A DNA stretch of 54,388 bases, taken from the NCBI GenBank assembly GCA_016873295.1, contig VGXM01000019.1, positions 1 through 54,388 on the forward strand. Direction: 5' to 3'. The notes under the pieces are model-generated. The model was given only the letters and a program-made list of their open reading frames with translations, searched no databases and was not told the origin of the DNA. Positions 6,272-15,131 of this stretch are shown one piece after another. How positions within the stretch are numbered: position 1 is the first letter of the stretch; the number at the start of each line of letters is the position of its first letter. Source of the DNA: Phycisphaerae bacterium (GTDB taxonomy: Bacteria > Planctomycetota > Phycisphaerae > Phycisphaerales > UBA1924). A program made the translations under genes and the position numbers.

Positions 6272-8953
6272 TCACTCCGTCGCTACCGCAGGATCGTCGG
6301 AATCCGCGACTCGGGCGGCGGAGATCACCCGGTCGCCCTCGTCGAGCCCGACCACGCGCACGCCCTGCGTCCCGCGCCCGATCTGGCTGATGCTCGACGC
6401 CGGGATGCGCACCAGTTGCCCGCCCTTGGACACCACCACCGTGTCGTCCGAATCGGCGCAGAGCAACGCCGCCACGCTGCGACCGTTCCGCCCCCCGGTC
6501 TTGATGTCCGCCCGCCCCTTGCCGCCCCGGCTCTGGCTCCGCATCTTCCCAGCCTCGGGCTGCACGCGGTACTCGTCCACCCGCGTCCGCTTGCCGTACC
6601 CGTGCTCGGTGATGGTCAGCACGGAAAGGGCGGGGTTGCGGGTCACGGCGTCGCCCTCGGCGTCCTTGACCATGGGCACCGCCACCGCCCCGATCACCGC
6701 GTCGCCCTCGCCCAGCTCGATGCCCTTCACGCCCGCGGCGCTCCGCCCCATCAGGCGCGCGTCCTGCTCCGAGAACCGGATCGCCATCCCCTCCGCCGTC
6801 ACCAGCATCACGTCGTCGTCCCCGTCCGTGATGATCACGTCCAGCAGCGAGTCGCCCTCCTTGAGCCCGACGGCGATGATGCCGCCGCGGTTCACGTTGC
6901 GGTACTCCTTCAGCGCCGTGCGCTTCACGATCCCGCCCCGCGACGCGAACGTCAGGAACTTGCTCGAGGCCTCGAAGTTCTCCACGTTCAGGTACGCGCA
7001 CGTCCGCTCGCCCCCGCGCAGCTCCAGCAGGTTCACGATGGCCCGACCCATGGCCGTGCGGCTCATCTCGGGGACCTCGTACACCTTGATCATGAACACC
7101 CGCCCCGTGTCGGTGAAGCACAGCAGGTCGTCGTGCGTCCCCGCCACGAACACGTGCGCGATGAAGTCGTCGTCCCGGGCGTCGCCCGCCCGGATCCCCT
7201 TCCCGCCCCGGCCCTGCTGCCGGTAGGTGTCCAGCGGCACGCGCTTGATGTACCCCTGGCGGCTGATGGTCACCGCCACGCGCTGGTGCGGGATCAGCTC
7301 CGCGATCTGGAAGTCCCCCGCCTCCTCCTCGACCGCCGTCAGCCGCGGCACGGTGTACCGCGCCCGCATCTCCTCGCACTCGCCCCGGATGACCGCCAGC
7401 ACGCGCCGGGCGTCCCCCAGGATCGACTCGTACTCCTCGATCTGGCCCGTCAGGGCCCGGTACTCCTCCACCAGCTCCTCGATCTCCAGCCCCACCAGCT
7501 GGATCAGCCGCATGGCGCCGATGGTCTCGGCCTGCAGGCGCGACAGCAGCACGCCCGGCTCGGACAGCGCCTCGGCCGCCCGCACCCGCTCCAGCAGCCG
7601 CGCCGGCAGACGGGCCGCGTGCGCGTGCGACGCCGGGATCCGGAACCGCCGCTCCATCAGCCGCTCGATCGCCTCCTCTCGCGTGCGGCTGGCGCGGATG
7701 ATCGCGATCACCTCGTCGATGTCGCACACCGCGAAGATCGCGCCCTCCTGCAGGTGCGCCTTCTTCTTGGCCTCGCGCAGCAGGTGCGACGTCCGCCGAC
7801 GCACCACGTCCGTCCGGTGACGCACGTAGTGGTCGATCATCTCCCGCAGCGAGAGTGTCCGCGGCTGGCGGTTCACCAGCGCGATGTTCGAGATGCTGAA
7901 CGTGCCCTGCAGGGGCGTGAAGGTGTAGAGCTGCTTCTCCACCACCCGCGCGTCCGCGCCCTTCTTCAACTCCACCACGATCCGCGTCCGGGCCTCGCGC
8001 CCCGACTCGTTCCGCACGTCCGCCACGTCCTGGATCTTCTCCTCCTTCACCGCGTCCACGATCCGCTCCACCAGCGTCCCCTGCATGAGCATGTACGGGA
8101 TCGAATCGATCACGACCTGCTCGCGCTCCGATCCCTTGCCCACGCTCTCGACGTGGCACGAGCCCCGCACCGCCACCTTCCCACGACCCAGCGCGTACGC
8201 CTCCACGATGCCCCGCCGACCGCTGATCGTGCCCCCCGTCGGAAAGTCGGGCCCGACGATCCCCCGACGGACGACCTCCCCGTCGGCGTCGGTCACGTCG
8301 CGCATCAGGTCCTCCAGCGAGATCGCCGGGTCGTCGATCACGCGGATGATCGAGTCGATCACCTCCGTCGGGTTGTGCGGGGCCAGGCTCGTCGCCATGC
8401 CCACCGCGATCCCCACCCCGCCGTTCACCAGCAGGTTGGGGAACCGCCCCGGCATCACCGTGGGCTCCTCGCGCGTGTCGTCGTAGTTGCTCTGCATCTC
8501 GACGGCGTCGAGCTCGACGTCCGCGAGCATGTCCGCCGCCGCCGCCGCCATCCGCGCCTCGGTGTACCGCATCGCCGCCGGCGGGTCGCCCTCGATCGAC
8601 CCGAAGTTGCCCTGCGGATCGACCAGGCGCGCGCGGCTCTTCCAGTCCTGGGCCATGCCCACCATGGTGCCGTACAGCGCCGCGTCGCCGTGCGGGTGGT
8701 AGTTGCCCATGCAATCGCCCACGATCTTGGCGCACTTGACGTGCTTCCTGCTGGGCCTGAGGTTCAGCTCGTTCATCGACCACAGCAGCCGACGCTGGCT
8801 GGGCTTGAGCCCGTCGCGCACGTCGGGCAGCGCCCGGTCCATGATCGTGCTCATCGCGTACGTCAGGTAGCTGTCCCGAAGCTCCTGCGTGATGTCCTGG
8901 TCGATCACGTTGAACCGCGACTCCGCCCCGCCGATCCCGTCCTGCTCGCTCAT
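6272..8953 (-). CDS. gyrA: DNA gyrase subunit A
   Basis: This 893-residue protein aligns throughout with GyrA. The breakage-reunion domain has the catalytic tyrosine Y130 in AAMRYTEARM. The C-terminal beta-pinwheel follows the gyrase-specific GyrA box QGRGGKG at 580-586, which identifies it as gyrase rather than topoisomerase IV. Together with GyrB, which is not in the window, it introduces negative supercoils. In the quinolone-determining stretch, HPHGDAALYGT has alanine at 91 and glycine at 95, where E. coli has S83 and D87. The start at MSEQDG has a GGAG-like element about 10 nt upstream. STAS and ABC ATPase genes follow on the same strand. Confidence 0.97.
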   Translation of the reverse strand: MSEQDGIGGAESRFNVIDQDITQELRDSYLTYAMSTIMDRALPDVRDGLKPSQRRLLWSMNELNLRPSRKHVKCAKIVGDCMGNYHPHGDAALYGTMVGMAQDWKSRARLVDPQGNFGSIEGDPPAAMRYTEARMAAAAADMLADVELDAVEMQSNYDDTREEPTVMPGRFPNLLVNGGVGIAVGMATSLAPHNPTEVIDSIIRVIDDPAISLEDLMRDVTDADGEVVRRGIVGPDFPTGGTISGRRGIVEAYALGRGKVAVRGSCHVESVGKGSEREQVVIDSIPYMLMQGTLVERIVDAVKEEKIQDVADVRNESGREARTRIVVELKKGADARVVEKQLYTFTPLQGTFSISNIALVNRQPRTLSLREMIDHYVRHRTDVVRRRTSHLLREAKKKAHLQEGAIFAVCDIDEVIAIIRASRTREEAIERLMERRFRIPASHAHAARLPARLLERVRAAEALSEPGVLLSRLQAETIGAMRLIQLVGLEIEELVEEYRALTGQIEEYESILGDARRVLAVIRGECEEMRARYTVPRLTAVEEEAGDFQIAELIPHQRVAVTISRQGYIKRVPLDTYRQQGRGGKGIRAGDARDDDFIAHVFVAGTHDDLLCFTDTGRVFMIKVYEVPEMSRTAMGRAIVNLLELRGGERTCAYLNVENFEASSKFLTFASRGGIVKRTALKEYRNVNRGGIIAVGLKEGDSLLDVIITDGDDDVMLVTAEGMAIRFSEQDARLMGRSAAGVKGIELGEGDAVIGAVAVPMVKDAEGDAVTRNPALSVLTITEHGYGKRTRVDEYRVQPEAGKMRSQSRGGKGRADIKTGGRNGRSVAALLCADSDDTVVVSKGGQLVRIPASSISQIGRGTQGVRVVGLDEGDRVISAARVADSDDPAVATE

Positions 8954-9095
8954 GAGACGTCGCTCCGCGCGCGACCCGGACGCGCCCGGCCAAGCCCGCC
9001 GGACACCCCGAACGCAACGCGAAAATCATAGGCCGCACCCCCGCCGCGCGCGACGCGGACGGGCCCCCCAACACCCCCTCCAAACCCCTGTTTTT

Positions 9096-10847
9096 CTAGG
9101 GTCGATCGCCGCCCCGGGCCCGCGACAGCCGCTCCAGGGCCTCCACCGCCTCCGACAACGCCAGCGCCGACATGGCGCACGCCTCGATGGGCTGCCGCTG
9201 CTCCCACACCGCCGCCCGGACGCCACCCCTCGCCAGCTCCTCGTCCGCATACAGCCACGTTGCGCCCCCGGCCCCCTGCAACTGGAGCAGGAACCGCAGC
9301 ATCGGCACCAGCCGAGCCAGTTCCGCCATGCGATCCCCGTCGTCGGTCAGCCCGGGCGTGGTCAGCATCGCCGCTAACCCACCCACCGCCCGCGCCGTGT
9401 GCCAGCTCGGCAACGACGCGCCCCCCGCCGTGAACACGATCCCCCCCACCATGTCGCGCGCGTCGTCGCCCGCGTCGGCATGGGTCATGGCCGAGACCTG
9501 CAGCGCCTCGCGAAGCTGCCGCAACGCCGGCGCCGCCGCGATCGCCCCCTCCCCCGCCAGCGCCCGCTCGCCCCACACGATCCACGGCAGGTGCGACGCC
9601 AGCTCGCCGGGCGGCGTGCCCCGGTACACCGCGTCCAGCCGCGACCGCGCCGCGTCGCCCCGCCTCGCCCGCGCCAACGCCGTCGCCGCCACCGACGCCG
9701 CGGGGCCCTCCACCGCCTCCTGCGCCAACCCCTCCGCCAGCGCGTCCGCCCGCGCCGGGTCGGCGTCGAGGGCCAGGAGCGCCAGCAGCCGCAGCGCCCG
9801 AGTCACCGCATCGCGGGGCTCGTCCCTGGCGTCGAGCAGCAGCCTCGCCGCGCCCGCCGCACGCTCCCGGGTCCGTACGTCCGACGTGGCCCGCGATCCC
9901 CGCGCCAGCGCCAGCGCCGCCAGCGCCGTCTGCCGCGCGTCGCTCGCACCGAACGTGCGCCCTGTCACGGGGTCGAACACCGCGGGCACGCCGCCCGCCG
10001 ACTCCGCCCGCCACGCCAGGTGCCCGAGCGCCTCGTCCAGCGCCGCCCGCAACGACCGCCCGTTCACCACCGACTCGCCCACCAAGTCGCCGCCGCGGTA
10101 CAGGAACGTCCCCGCCCGCCCCGGGCCCGTCTGCGCCACCTGAAGCGTCCGGAAGCGGTAGTACGCCAGCCCGTGTCGCTCCGACAACGCCCCCGGCTCG
10201 GCGTTGGGATCGCCCGGGATCGCCAGCCCCGGCACGCCCGTCGCCTGCGCGATCGCCGCCGAAAGCGCCTCGGCGGGCGTCATCCCCGTCGATTGCTGCG
10301 TCGAGGGGAAGATCGCCGCGAGCTGATCGCCCGCGCGGACCGCCAGCCCCTCCAGCCCCGGCGCGACCTCCAGATCCACCTCTCGGAACGTCCGCGGCGC
10401 GAACGGCACCAGGGGTCCGGAGAGTTCCAGGCTCAGGCGCAGTTCCTTCAACGCCGACGCCCAGTGCTCGCGCCACGTCGCGTCTCGCACGCCGCCCGCC
10501 AACACCTTCGTGCTCGCCGACTCGATGGGCCCGCGCAGCACCGCCGCCAGGTCCAGCCCCCGCGCGTCGAGCGTCACCGCCGACGCCCGCGCCAGCACGC
10601 CGTCGCCCGAGCGGGCCCAGAGCATCGCGCCCGAGACCCACGGCCCGCCCTCGGGAGCCTCCCCCGCCTCGAACCACGACCGCACGTCCTCGAACACGCG
10701 CAGCCCCTGCGCGGGCTCCGGCGCCGCGACCCGCGTCTCCTGGGCCTGCGCCCACGCCGGACCCGCGGCGTGCAGGCCGATAACCGCCAATGCGCACGCC
10801 AACGACGCTGCCGCCGGGCAACGCCGCGTGAAGTTGTGGTACAACAC
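9096..10847 (-). CDS. Secreted protein of unknown function, probably helical-repeat
   Basis: This is about 583 residues, starting at a GTG at 10847 (TTG at 10844 is possible). It gives a short basic n-region, a hydrophobic stretch LACALAVIGLHAAGPA and a cleavage site near AWAQAQ. The body is alanine-rich and largely helical. It includes RTFGASDARQTALAALALA, where a conserved AxxxTALAALAL segment recalls alpha/alpha toroid or repeat proteins, and later PSWHTARAVGGLAAML and PIEACAMSALALSEAVEAL. No catalytic motif is recognised. The frame stays open upstream through the tRNA-Cys gene, but that part is not believed because the signal peptide marks the true start. No function is proposed. Confidence 0.7.
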   Translation of the reverse strand: MLYHNFTRRCPAAASLACALAVIGLHAAGPAWAQAQETRVAAPEPAQGLRVFEDVRSWFEAGEAPEGGPWVSGAMLWARSGDGVLARASAVTLDARGLDLAAVLRGPIESASTKVLAGGVRDATWREHWASALKELRLSLELSGPLVPFAPRTFREVDLEVAPGLEGLAVRAGDQLAAIFPSTQQSTGMTPAEALSAAIAQATGVPGLAIPGDPNAEPGALSERHGLAYYRFRTLQVAQTGPGRAGTFLYRGGDLVGESVVNGRSLRAALDEALGHLAWRAESAGGVPAVFDPVTGRTFGASDARQTALAALALARGSRATSDVRTRERAAGAARLLLDARDEPRDAVTRALRLLALLALDADPARADALAEGLAQEAVEGPAASVAATALARARRGDAARSRLDAVYRGTPPGELASHLPWIVWGERALAGEGAIAAAPALRQLREALQVSAMTHADAGDDARDMVGGIVFTAGGASLPSWHTARAVGGLAAMLTTPGLTDDGDRMAELARLVPMLRFLLQLQGAGGATWLYADEELARGGVRAAVWEQRQPIEACAMSALALSEAVEALERLSRARGGDRP

Positions 10848-11028
10848 GCGGCACAGACGGACCAGGCGCGGCCCACCCGACCCCGCGCCAAGCCCTCTGA
10901 CGGCGGGCTCCCCGGCGCCCGCGCCCGCGCCGGCCCGCTGGCACGCCCCTTGAATCCCCCTCGGTGCGGACGCGCTTGCCCAGACAGGCACAAGCCGAGC
11001 CTCGCCCGCGACATCACGGAGAATGGAC

Positions 11029-11109
11029 ATGGCCCGCATCGTCACCATCACCGCCAACCAGCAGCGCATCCTCCTCCTCGCCCTGCTCAGCTTCGCCGCC
11101 CTCTGTTGA
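11029..11109 (+). CDS. Possible 26-residue hydrophobic small protein
   Basis: A short frame with a GGAGA element 7-11 nt before its ATG encodes MARIVTITANQQ followed by a hydrophobic tail rich in leucine and alanine that ends in LC and a TGA stop. It lies in the space between the secreted protein gene (minus strand, starting at 10847) and tRNA-Cys (minus strand), and nothing else explains this stretch. The composition suits a small membrane peptide. Evidence is limited to the ribosome binding site and the amphipathic-to-hydrophobic layout; it could be chance. Confidence 0.3.
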   Translation: MARIVTITANQQRILLLALLSFAALC

Positions 11110-11158
11110 GCAGCCGCCCGGGCCCGGCTCGCAGCCCGCCCGCGGGCCCGCGGAGGAA

Positions 11159-11241
11159 AGGCCGGGGTGGGATTCGAACCCACGAAGGATTGCTCCAGCG
11201 GATTTGCAATCCGCTCCATTTGACCACTCTGGCACCCGGCC
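11159..11241 (-). tRNA. tRNA-Cys(GCA) with long, class II-like variable arm
   Basis: A full cloverleaf folds. The 7-bp acceptor GGCCGGG/CCCGGCC is perfect and the D arm has a 3-bp stem. The anticodon stem is GCGGA/TCCGC around TTGCAAA (anticodon GCA), the T arm is GTGGG/CCCAC around TTCGAAT, and the unpaired discriminator is U73. GCA plus U73 are the main cysteine identity elements. The variable region is 14 nt (TGGAGCAATCCTTC) and can form a GGA/TCC stem. This is unlike the 4-5 nt loop of ordinary bacterial tRNA-Cys and resembles the class II arms of tRNA-Leu, -Ser and -Tyr. CCA is not encoded. No other tRNA is near. Confidence 0.9.
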
Positions 11242-11379
11242 GGGCACCGATCCGCGATCATCCCGCGGGGCACCACTTTACGGACCCGTCCCGCCGGGGA
11301 CAACCGCCCAGACCCACGCCGCCCGACCCGCCCCGCCCAAGCCCACGCCATCGTCGCCCGCGCCAGCCGATAATGGGGC

Positions 11380-12279
11380 ATGCGCGTCTCCCGATTCACT
11401 CTGCCGCCCCACTCCGCCGCGGGCCTGCTCCTCCTCGCCGCCGGGCTCGCCTCCGGCGCCCACACCCCGCCCTCCGCCGACCCGGCCCTCCGCAGCCCCG
11501 GCGCCGACCAGGTCCTCTTCGAGCAGCAGCGCCGTGAACGCAACGACGACGCCTACTCGCCCACCTCCGGCGGCTCGACGATCGGACGCGCCCCCGGCAT
11601 CCCCGACGGCACCCCGTTCACACGCCTCAAGGGCCGACTGGTCCAATCCCCCGACGGCGACCTCGCCTTCGAGCCCGCCGACGCCCAGCACCCCGTCGCA
11701 CTACCGCTGATCCCCGGCTCGGCCCGCGCCCGCCTCGATCCCCTCGCCGCCGCCAACACCACCGTCCTGCTCACCGGGCAGTACTACGGCTACCGCGACC
11801 AGACCCTCGTGCTCGTGTCGACCTTCGCGCGGGCCGACGCACCGGACGCCGCGCCCCCGCCCCCCGACGCCCCGCCGCCCGCCAACCCCACCGCGCGCGA
11901 ACTCGCCGAGCGCCTCGACGCCCAGCGCTCCGCCCCGCGCGCCCTCGACCCGCGCGCCGACGCCGCGCCCACGCGCCCCGACGCCCTGTCCGGACTGCGC
12001 GAGGGCGAGATCCTGGCCGGTCGCGCCGGCCGGCTCGTCACCGGCCCCGACGGCACGCCCGCCCTCGCCTTCGACAACGATCTCGACAGCCCGGCCTGGC
12101 CCGCGCTCCCCGTCGTCCGCTGCCGCATGCGCGAGCGCTTCGAGGCCGTTCTCGCGGGCCGCGCCGAGGGACCCCGCGTCCGGGCCAGCGGACGCTTGCT
12201 GGTGGAGAACGGCCGCGCCTACCTGATGCCCACGCTCTTCCAGGTTCTGCCGGACTCCGACCTCACGCCGCGCCAGTAA
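11380..12279 (+). CDS. Secreted protein of unknown function with two similar halves
   Basis: This 299-residue protein begins with a signal peptide (MRVSRFTL, hydrophobic LLLLAAGLASGA). Two segments of similar layout follow: one around RLKGRLVQSPDGDLAFE with VLLTGQYYGYRDQTLVLVSTF, the other around RAGRLVTGPDGTPALAF with VRASGRLLVENGRAYLMPT. They are separated by an alanine- and proline-rich linker near residues 150-170. Each reads like a small beta-barrel ending in 'ability to write a value, then a path of strands', perhaps an OB-like fold, but no family is recognised. It is exported and possibly envelope-associated. It faces nuoH convergently, with the repeat block between them. Confidence 0.6.
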   Translation: MRVSRFTLPPHSAAGLLLLAAGLASGAHTPPSADPALRSPGADQVLFEQQRRERNDDAYSPTSGGSTIGRAPGIPDGTPFTRLKGRLVQSPDGDLAFEPADAQHPVALPLIPGSARARLDPLAAANTTVLLTGQYYGYRDQTLVLVSTFARADAPDAAPPPPDAPPPANPTARELAERLDAQRSAPRALDPRADAAPTRPDALSGLREGEILAGRAGRLVTGPDGTPALAFDNDLDSPAWPALPVVRCRMRERFEAVLAGRAEGPRVRASGRLLVENGRAYLMPTLFQVLPDSDLTPRQ

Positions 12280-12294
12280 CGCGGGCCTATTCGA

Positions 12295-12435
12295 GTCGGA
12301 AGAACACGCACCAAGGCGCAGCCGGACGCCGCGGGTGCCACGGGCGAGCCGCCTTGCGGATCGCCCGTGCCGGCCTCCGGACGGGCCTCGAACACCCGCA
12401 CGGGTCATCGGGCGAAGCGCCCGATGACCCGTGGC
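12295..12435. repeat. Composite palindromic repeat, copy 1
   Basis: Starting at AGTCGGAAGAACACGCACC, this copy holds three hairpins in order. The first is built on GGGCGA.CCGC/GCGGATCGCCC with loop CTTG. The second is a short CCGG-rich arm. The third is the perfect CGGGTCATCGGGCG AAG CGCCCGATGACCCG. It is bounded by GGGTGCCACG and CGTGGCACCC. A second copy is at 12677-12815 and a reversed copy at 22797-22985. Confidence 0.8.
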
Positions 12436-12443
12436 ACCCGCCG

Positions 12444-12676
12444 TGCCACGACTGTTCGGCTCGGCGAACAGTCGTGCTCTCCCCACCGGCACGACTGTGC
12501 CCCGTCGGCACGACTGTGCTCCACCGGCACGACTGTGCCCCGTCGGCACGACTGTGCCCCGAGCGGCACAGTCGTGGCACCCGGAACCCGTGCCACGACT
12601 GTTCGGCTCGGCGAACAGTCGTGCTCTCCCCACCGGCACGACTGTGCCCCGAGCGGCACAGTCGTGGCACCCGGCG
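12444..12676. repeat. Palindromic repeat pair related to the array at 37.7 kb
   Basis: Two units begin with GTGCCACGACTGTTCG at 12444 and 12590 and end with ACAGTCGTGGCACCCGG. Each has the hairpin CACGACTGTTCG/CGAACAGTCGTG and a second hairpin CACGACTGTGCC/GGCACAGTCGTG. Between them the first unit carries extra tandem copies of a 15-mer close to CGGCACGACTGTGCC. The hairpin arms are identical to those of the five-unit array at 37705-38285. Confidence 0.85.
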
Positions 12677-12815
12677 TGGTTGGAAGAACACGCACAAAGG
12701 CGCCGGCGGACGCCGCGGGTGCCACGGGCGATCCGCCTTGCGGATCGCCCGTGCCGGCCTCCGGACGGGCCTCGAACACCCGCACGGGTCACGGGCGAAG
12801 CGCCCGATGACCCAT
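12677..12815. repeat. Composite palindromic repeat, copy 2
   Basis: This is a close copy of 12295-12435 in the same orientation, starting GGAAGAACACGCAC and ending GCGCCCGATGACCCATGGCAC. The last hairpin has lost part of one arm (GGGTCACGGGCG instead of GGGTCATCGGGCG). With the two neighbouring blocks it fills nearly the whole convergent interval between the gene ending at 12279 and nuoH. Confidence 0.8.
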
Positions 12816-12858
12816 GGCACCCGGAGCGCATCCGTCCACGGACTTCCGACTCGTGCCA

Positions 12859-14211
12859 CTAGATCATCCGGGCTGTGCCCTCGTAGGGGCGGTCCTCGAG
12901 CGCCGTCGGGTCGCTCGGTGACGTGACCACGCGCTCGCCCGGCATGGGGCTGAACCGCGAGCCGTACAGCCGGATCCGCGCGTTGGGCAGGGCCCGCGTC
13001 CGCACGCCCTTGTCCAGGAAGGGCTGGGCCGCCAGCAGCAGCGCCAGGACCACGCCGTTCATCGCCAGCATGGGCAGGATCCCCGTCCAGCCCAGGTGCA
13101 CCGCCACGCTCGTCCCCACCACCACGCCCAGGCTCAGCGGGATCACCACCTGCCACGCCATGATCATGATCTGGTCGTACCGCAGCCGCGGGATCGTCCA
13201 CCGGATCACCATCATCGCGCAGATCAGCCCCACCACCTTCCCGAAGAACACCCCGAACTTCAGCAGCGCCCCCGCGATGGACGTGTCCTCCGGGCGCAGC
13301 CAGGGCACCAGCGGCAGGTGATACCCCCCCAGGAACAGCAGCGTGAAGAACGCGCAGCTCGTGATCATGTGCGCGTACTCGGCCAGGAAGTACATCGCCC
13401 ACCGCATCGAGCTGTATTCCGTGTGGTACCCCCCCACCAGCTCCTGCTCCGCCTCCGCGTTGTCGAAGGGCGCCCGGTTGGCCTCCGCCAGGATCGACAC
13501 GAAGAACAGCACGCCCGCCAGCGGCTGGCTCAGCATCAGCCACCCCTCGCGCGCCTGGAACCCCACGATCCGCTCCGGCACCAGCGACCCCACCACGAGC
13601 AGCACCGCCATGAGCGAGAGCCCCAGCGGGATCTCGTAGCTGATCATCTGGGCCGTCGCCCGCAGCCCCCCCAGGAACGAGTACTTGTTGTTGCTCGCCC
13701 AACCCCCCAGCGTCACGCCGTACACCCCCAGCGACCCGATCGCCAGCAGGTACACCACCCCCACGTTGATCGCCGCCCCCGTCACGTGCACCGGACCGCC
13801 CTCCACCGCCACCCCCAGCAGCGTGAACGAGGGCATGTCCCACACGCCACCCCACGGAATCACGACAAACCCCATCAGCGCCGGCACGATGATGATCGCC
13901 GGCGCCAGCGTGAACATCAGCCTGTCCACCCGCGTGGGCGTGTAGTCCTCCTTCAGGAAGAGCTTCAGCCCGTCCGCCAGCGGCTGCCCCAGCCCCAGCG
14001 CCCCCTTCAGGAACGACAGCGCCGGCAGCCCGAAGTCGAACCCGACCCGGTTCGGCCCGATGCGGTCCTGCACGTACGCGCAGATCTTCCGCTCCAGGTA
14101 GATCATGTACGCCACCGTCCCCAGGATCACGTGCACCAGCAGCACAATCACCAGCCCGCTCACCAGCAACTGGCCCGTCAGGATCGACTCGAGGAACGCG
14201 AGCGTGTTCAT
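12859..14211 (-). CDS. nuoH: NADH-quinone oxidoreductase subunit H
   Basis: This 450-residue, multi-helix membrane protein of respiratory complex I contains the conserved ERKICAYVQDRIGPNRVGF after the first membrane helix, the GPLQPLAD-like LGLGQPLADGLKLFLKED, SYEIPLGL, and the acidic loop ILAEANRAPFDNAEAEQELV that lines the quinone chamber. The start MNTLAFLESIL at 14211 places the first helix directly after it. It is longer than the usual 320-350 residues, with a hydrophilic C-terminal tail. No other nuo gene is adjacent, so it stands apart from the operon in which it is normally found. It is at the end of a run of minus-strand genes and is followed by repeats. Confidence 0.95.
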   Translation of the reverse strand: MNTLAFLESILTGQLLVSGLVIVLLVHVILGTVAYMIYLERKICAYVQDRIGPNRVGFDFGLPALSFLKGALGLGQPLADGLKLFLKEDYTPTRVDRLMFTLAPAIIIVPALMGFVVIPWGGVWDMPSFTLLGVAVEGGPVHVTGAAINVGVVYLLAIGSLGVYGVTLGGWASNNKYSFLGGLRATAQMISYEIPLGLSLMAVLLVVGSLVPERIVGFQAREGWLMLSQPLAGVLFFVSILAEANRAPFDNAEAEQELVGGYHTEYSSMRWAMYFLAEYAHMITSCAFFTLLFLGGYHLPLVPWLRPEDTSIAGALLKFGVFFGKVVGLICAMMVIRWTIPRLRYDQIMIMAWQVVIPLSLGVVVGTSVAVHLGWTGILPMLAMNGVVLALLLAAQPFLDKGVRTRALPNARIRLYGSRFSPMPGERVVTSPSDPTALEDRPYEGTARMI

Positions 14212-14330
14212 GCGGCGAAGCACCCGGGGCGGATCGGTGGCAAGCGCCCGTCCGCGGGCGCTCGCAGGAGCCCAAATGTAGCCGAGCCGGGCCCCCCGCG
14301 CGGCGGTCGCCCCGGCCGCGCGGAGCGCGG

Positions 14331-15104
14331 TCAGCGCGGACGCCGGGCCCGGTCCCACGAGGGCTCAGCCGCCTCCTCCGCCGCCAGCGCCCGGTACCCC
14401 ATCGCCACCTCGGAGCCCAGCACCGTGACCGTCGTCACCGACATCGTGCGCGCGTCGGCGCGGCTCATCCGCACGCTGATCTCCGGGCGGTCCGCCCACT
14501 GGTGCGCGTGGAACCGGTCCTGGGCCTCCGCCCCGCCCGCGCCCTCCAGCTCCCGGGCGTGCCGCTCGAACAGCTCCAGCCGCGGCGCCGCCAGCGCGTC
14601 GCCCAGCCCGGAGCTGACGAAGCACGCCGGCGCGCGCACGACCTCCGCGATCCGCAGCTCGTCGCGGTCCCAGCGGGCCTCGAGCATCCGCACCCCCCGC
14701 GCCCCGCACCCGTCCGCCACGACCAGCCGGAACGGCGCGAAGGCGTCCAGGTCCATCTCGCGCAGCGCCAGCCCCACCTCGCCCGAGTCCGTGCTCGCGA
14801 TCAGGTCCGGGATCACCAGCCCGCGCGACCGCAGCGCCGACGCCGGCGGCAGCATCGCAGCGGGGCTCTCGTTCAGGTTCAGCAGGCACAGCAGCAGCCC
14901 CCGCGAACTGGCGGCGATCCAGGTCCCGCCCCCGCTGGGGTCAACCGGGTAAATCGCCCGCGGCGGGTGCTCGCCGCCCGGGACCGCGCGCCATTCGGGC
15001 GCCCGCGCCGCCGCTCGCCCCCGGTTCTCGTCCCGGTTGCACACGGCCCGGAACCCGCGACGCCCGTCGGAAGCGCGGATGGAGATGATCGACACCGTGC
15101 ACAT
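14331..15104 (-). CDS. NRDE (TANGO2-like) family protein
   Basis: This 257-residue protein starts with the family signature: MCTVSII, then NRDENRGRAAARAPEW, then PVDPSGGGTWIAASSRGLLLCLLN. It then follows the family layout up to the C-terminal SVTTVTVLG. Proteins of the NRDE/TANGO2 family occur from bacteria to humans and have been linked to haem handling and Golgi or mitochondrial functions in eukaryotes; the bacterial role is not settled. The N-terminal Cys-2 may become the mature N terminus after methionine removal, as in Ntn-type hydrolases. It lies between the DinB gene and nuoH on the same strand, with about 120-bp spacers. Confidence 0.85.
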   Translation of the reverse strand: MCTVSIISIRASDGRRGFRAVCNRDENRGRAAARAPEWRAVPGGEHPPRAIYPVDPSGGGTWIAASSRGLLLCLLNLNESPAAMLPPASALRSRGLVIPDLIASTDSGEVGLALREMDLDAFAPFRLVVADGCGARGVRMLEARWDRDELRIAEVVRAPACFVSSGLGDALAAPRLELFERHARELEGAGGAEAQDRFHAHQWADRPEISVRMSRADARTMSVTTVTVLGSEVAMGYRALAAEEAAEPSWDRARRPR

Positions 15105-15131
15105 TCAACGCCTGGCTCCGCGCTCCGCCCG

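Noticed and set aside
5153..9031. Very long open frame on the plus strand across the gyrA region
   Set aside because: It is antisense to gyrA and its neighbours and its translation is a histidine- and arginine-rich artefact of GC-rich codon bias; gyrA on the other strand matches its family throughout.
10848..11543. N-terminal extension of the secreted protein gene reaching through tRNA-Cys
   Set aside because: It would translate the tRNA gene, and a clear signal peptide begins at about 10847.
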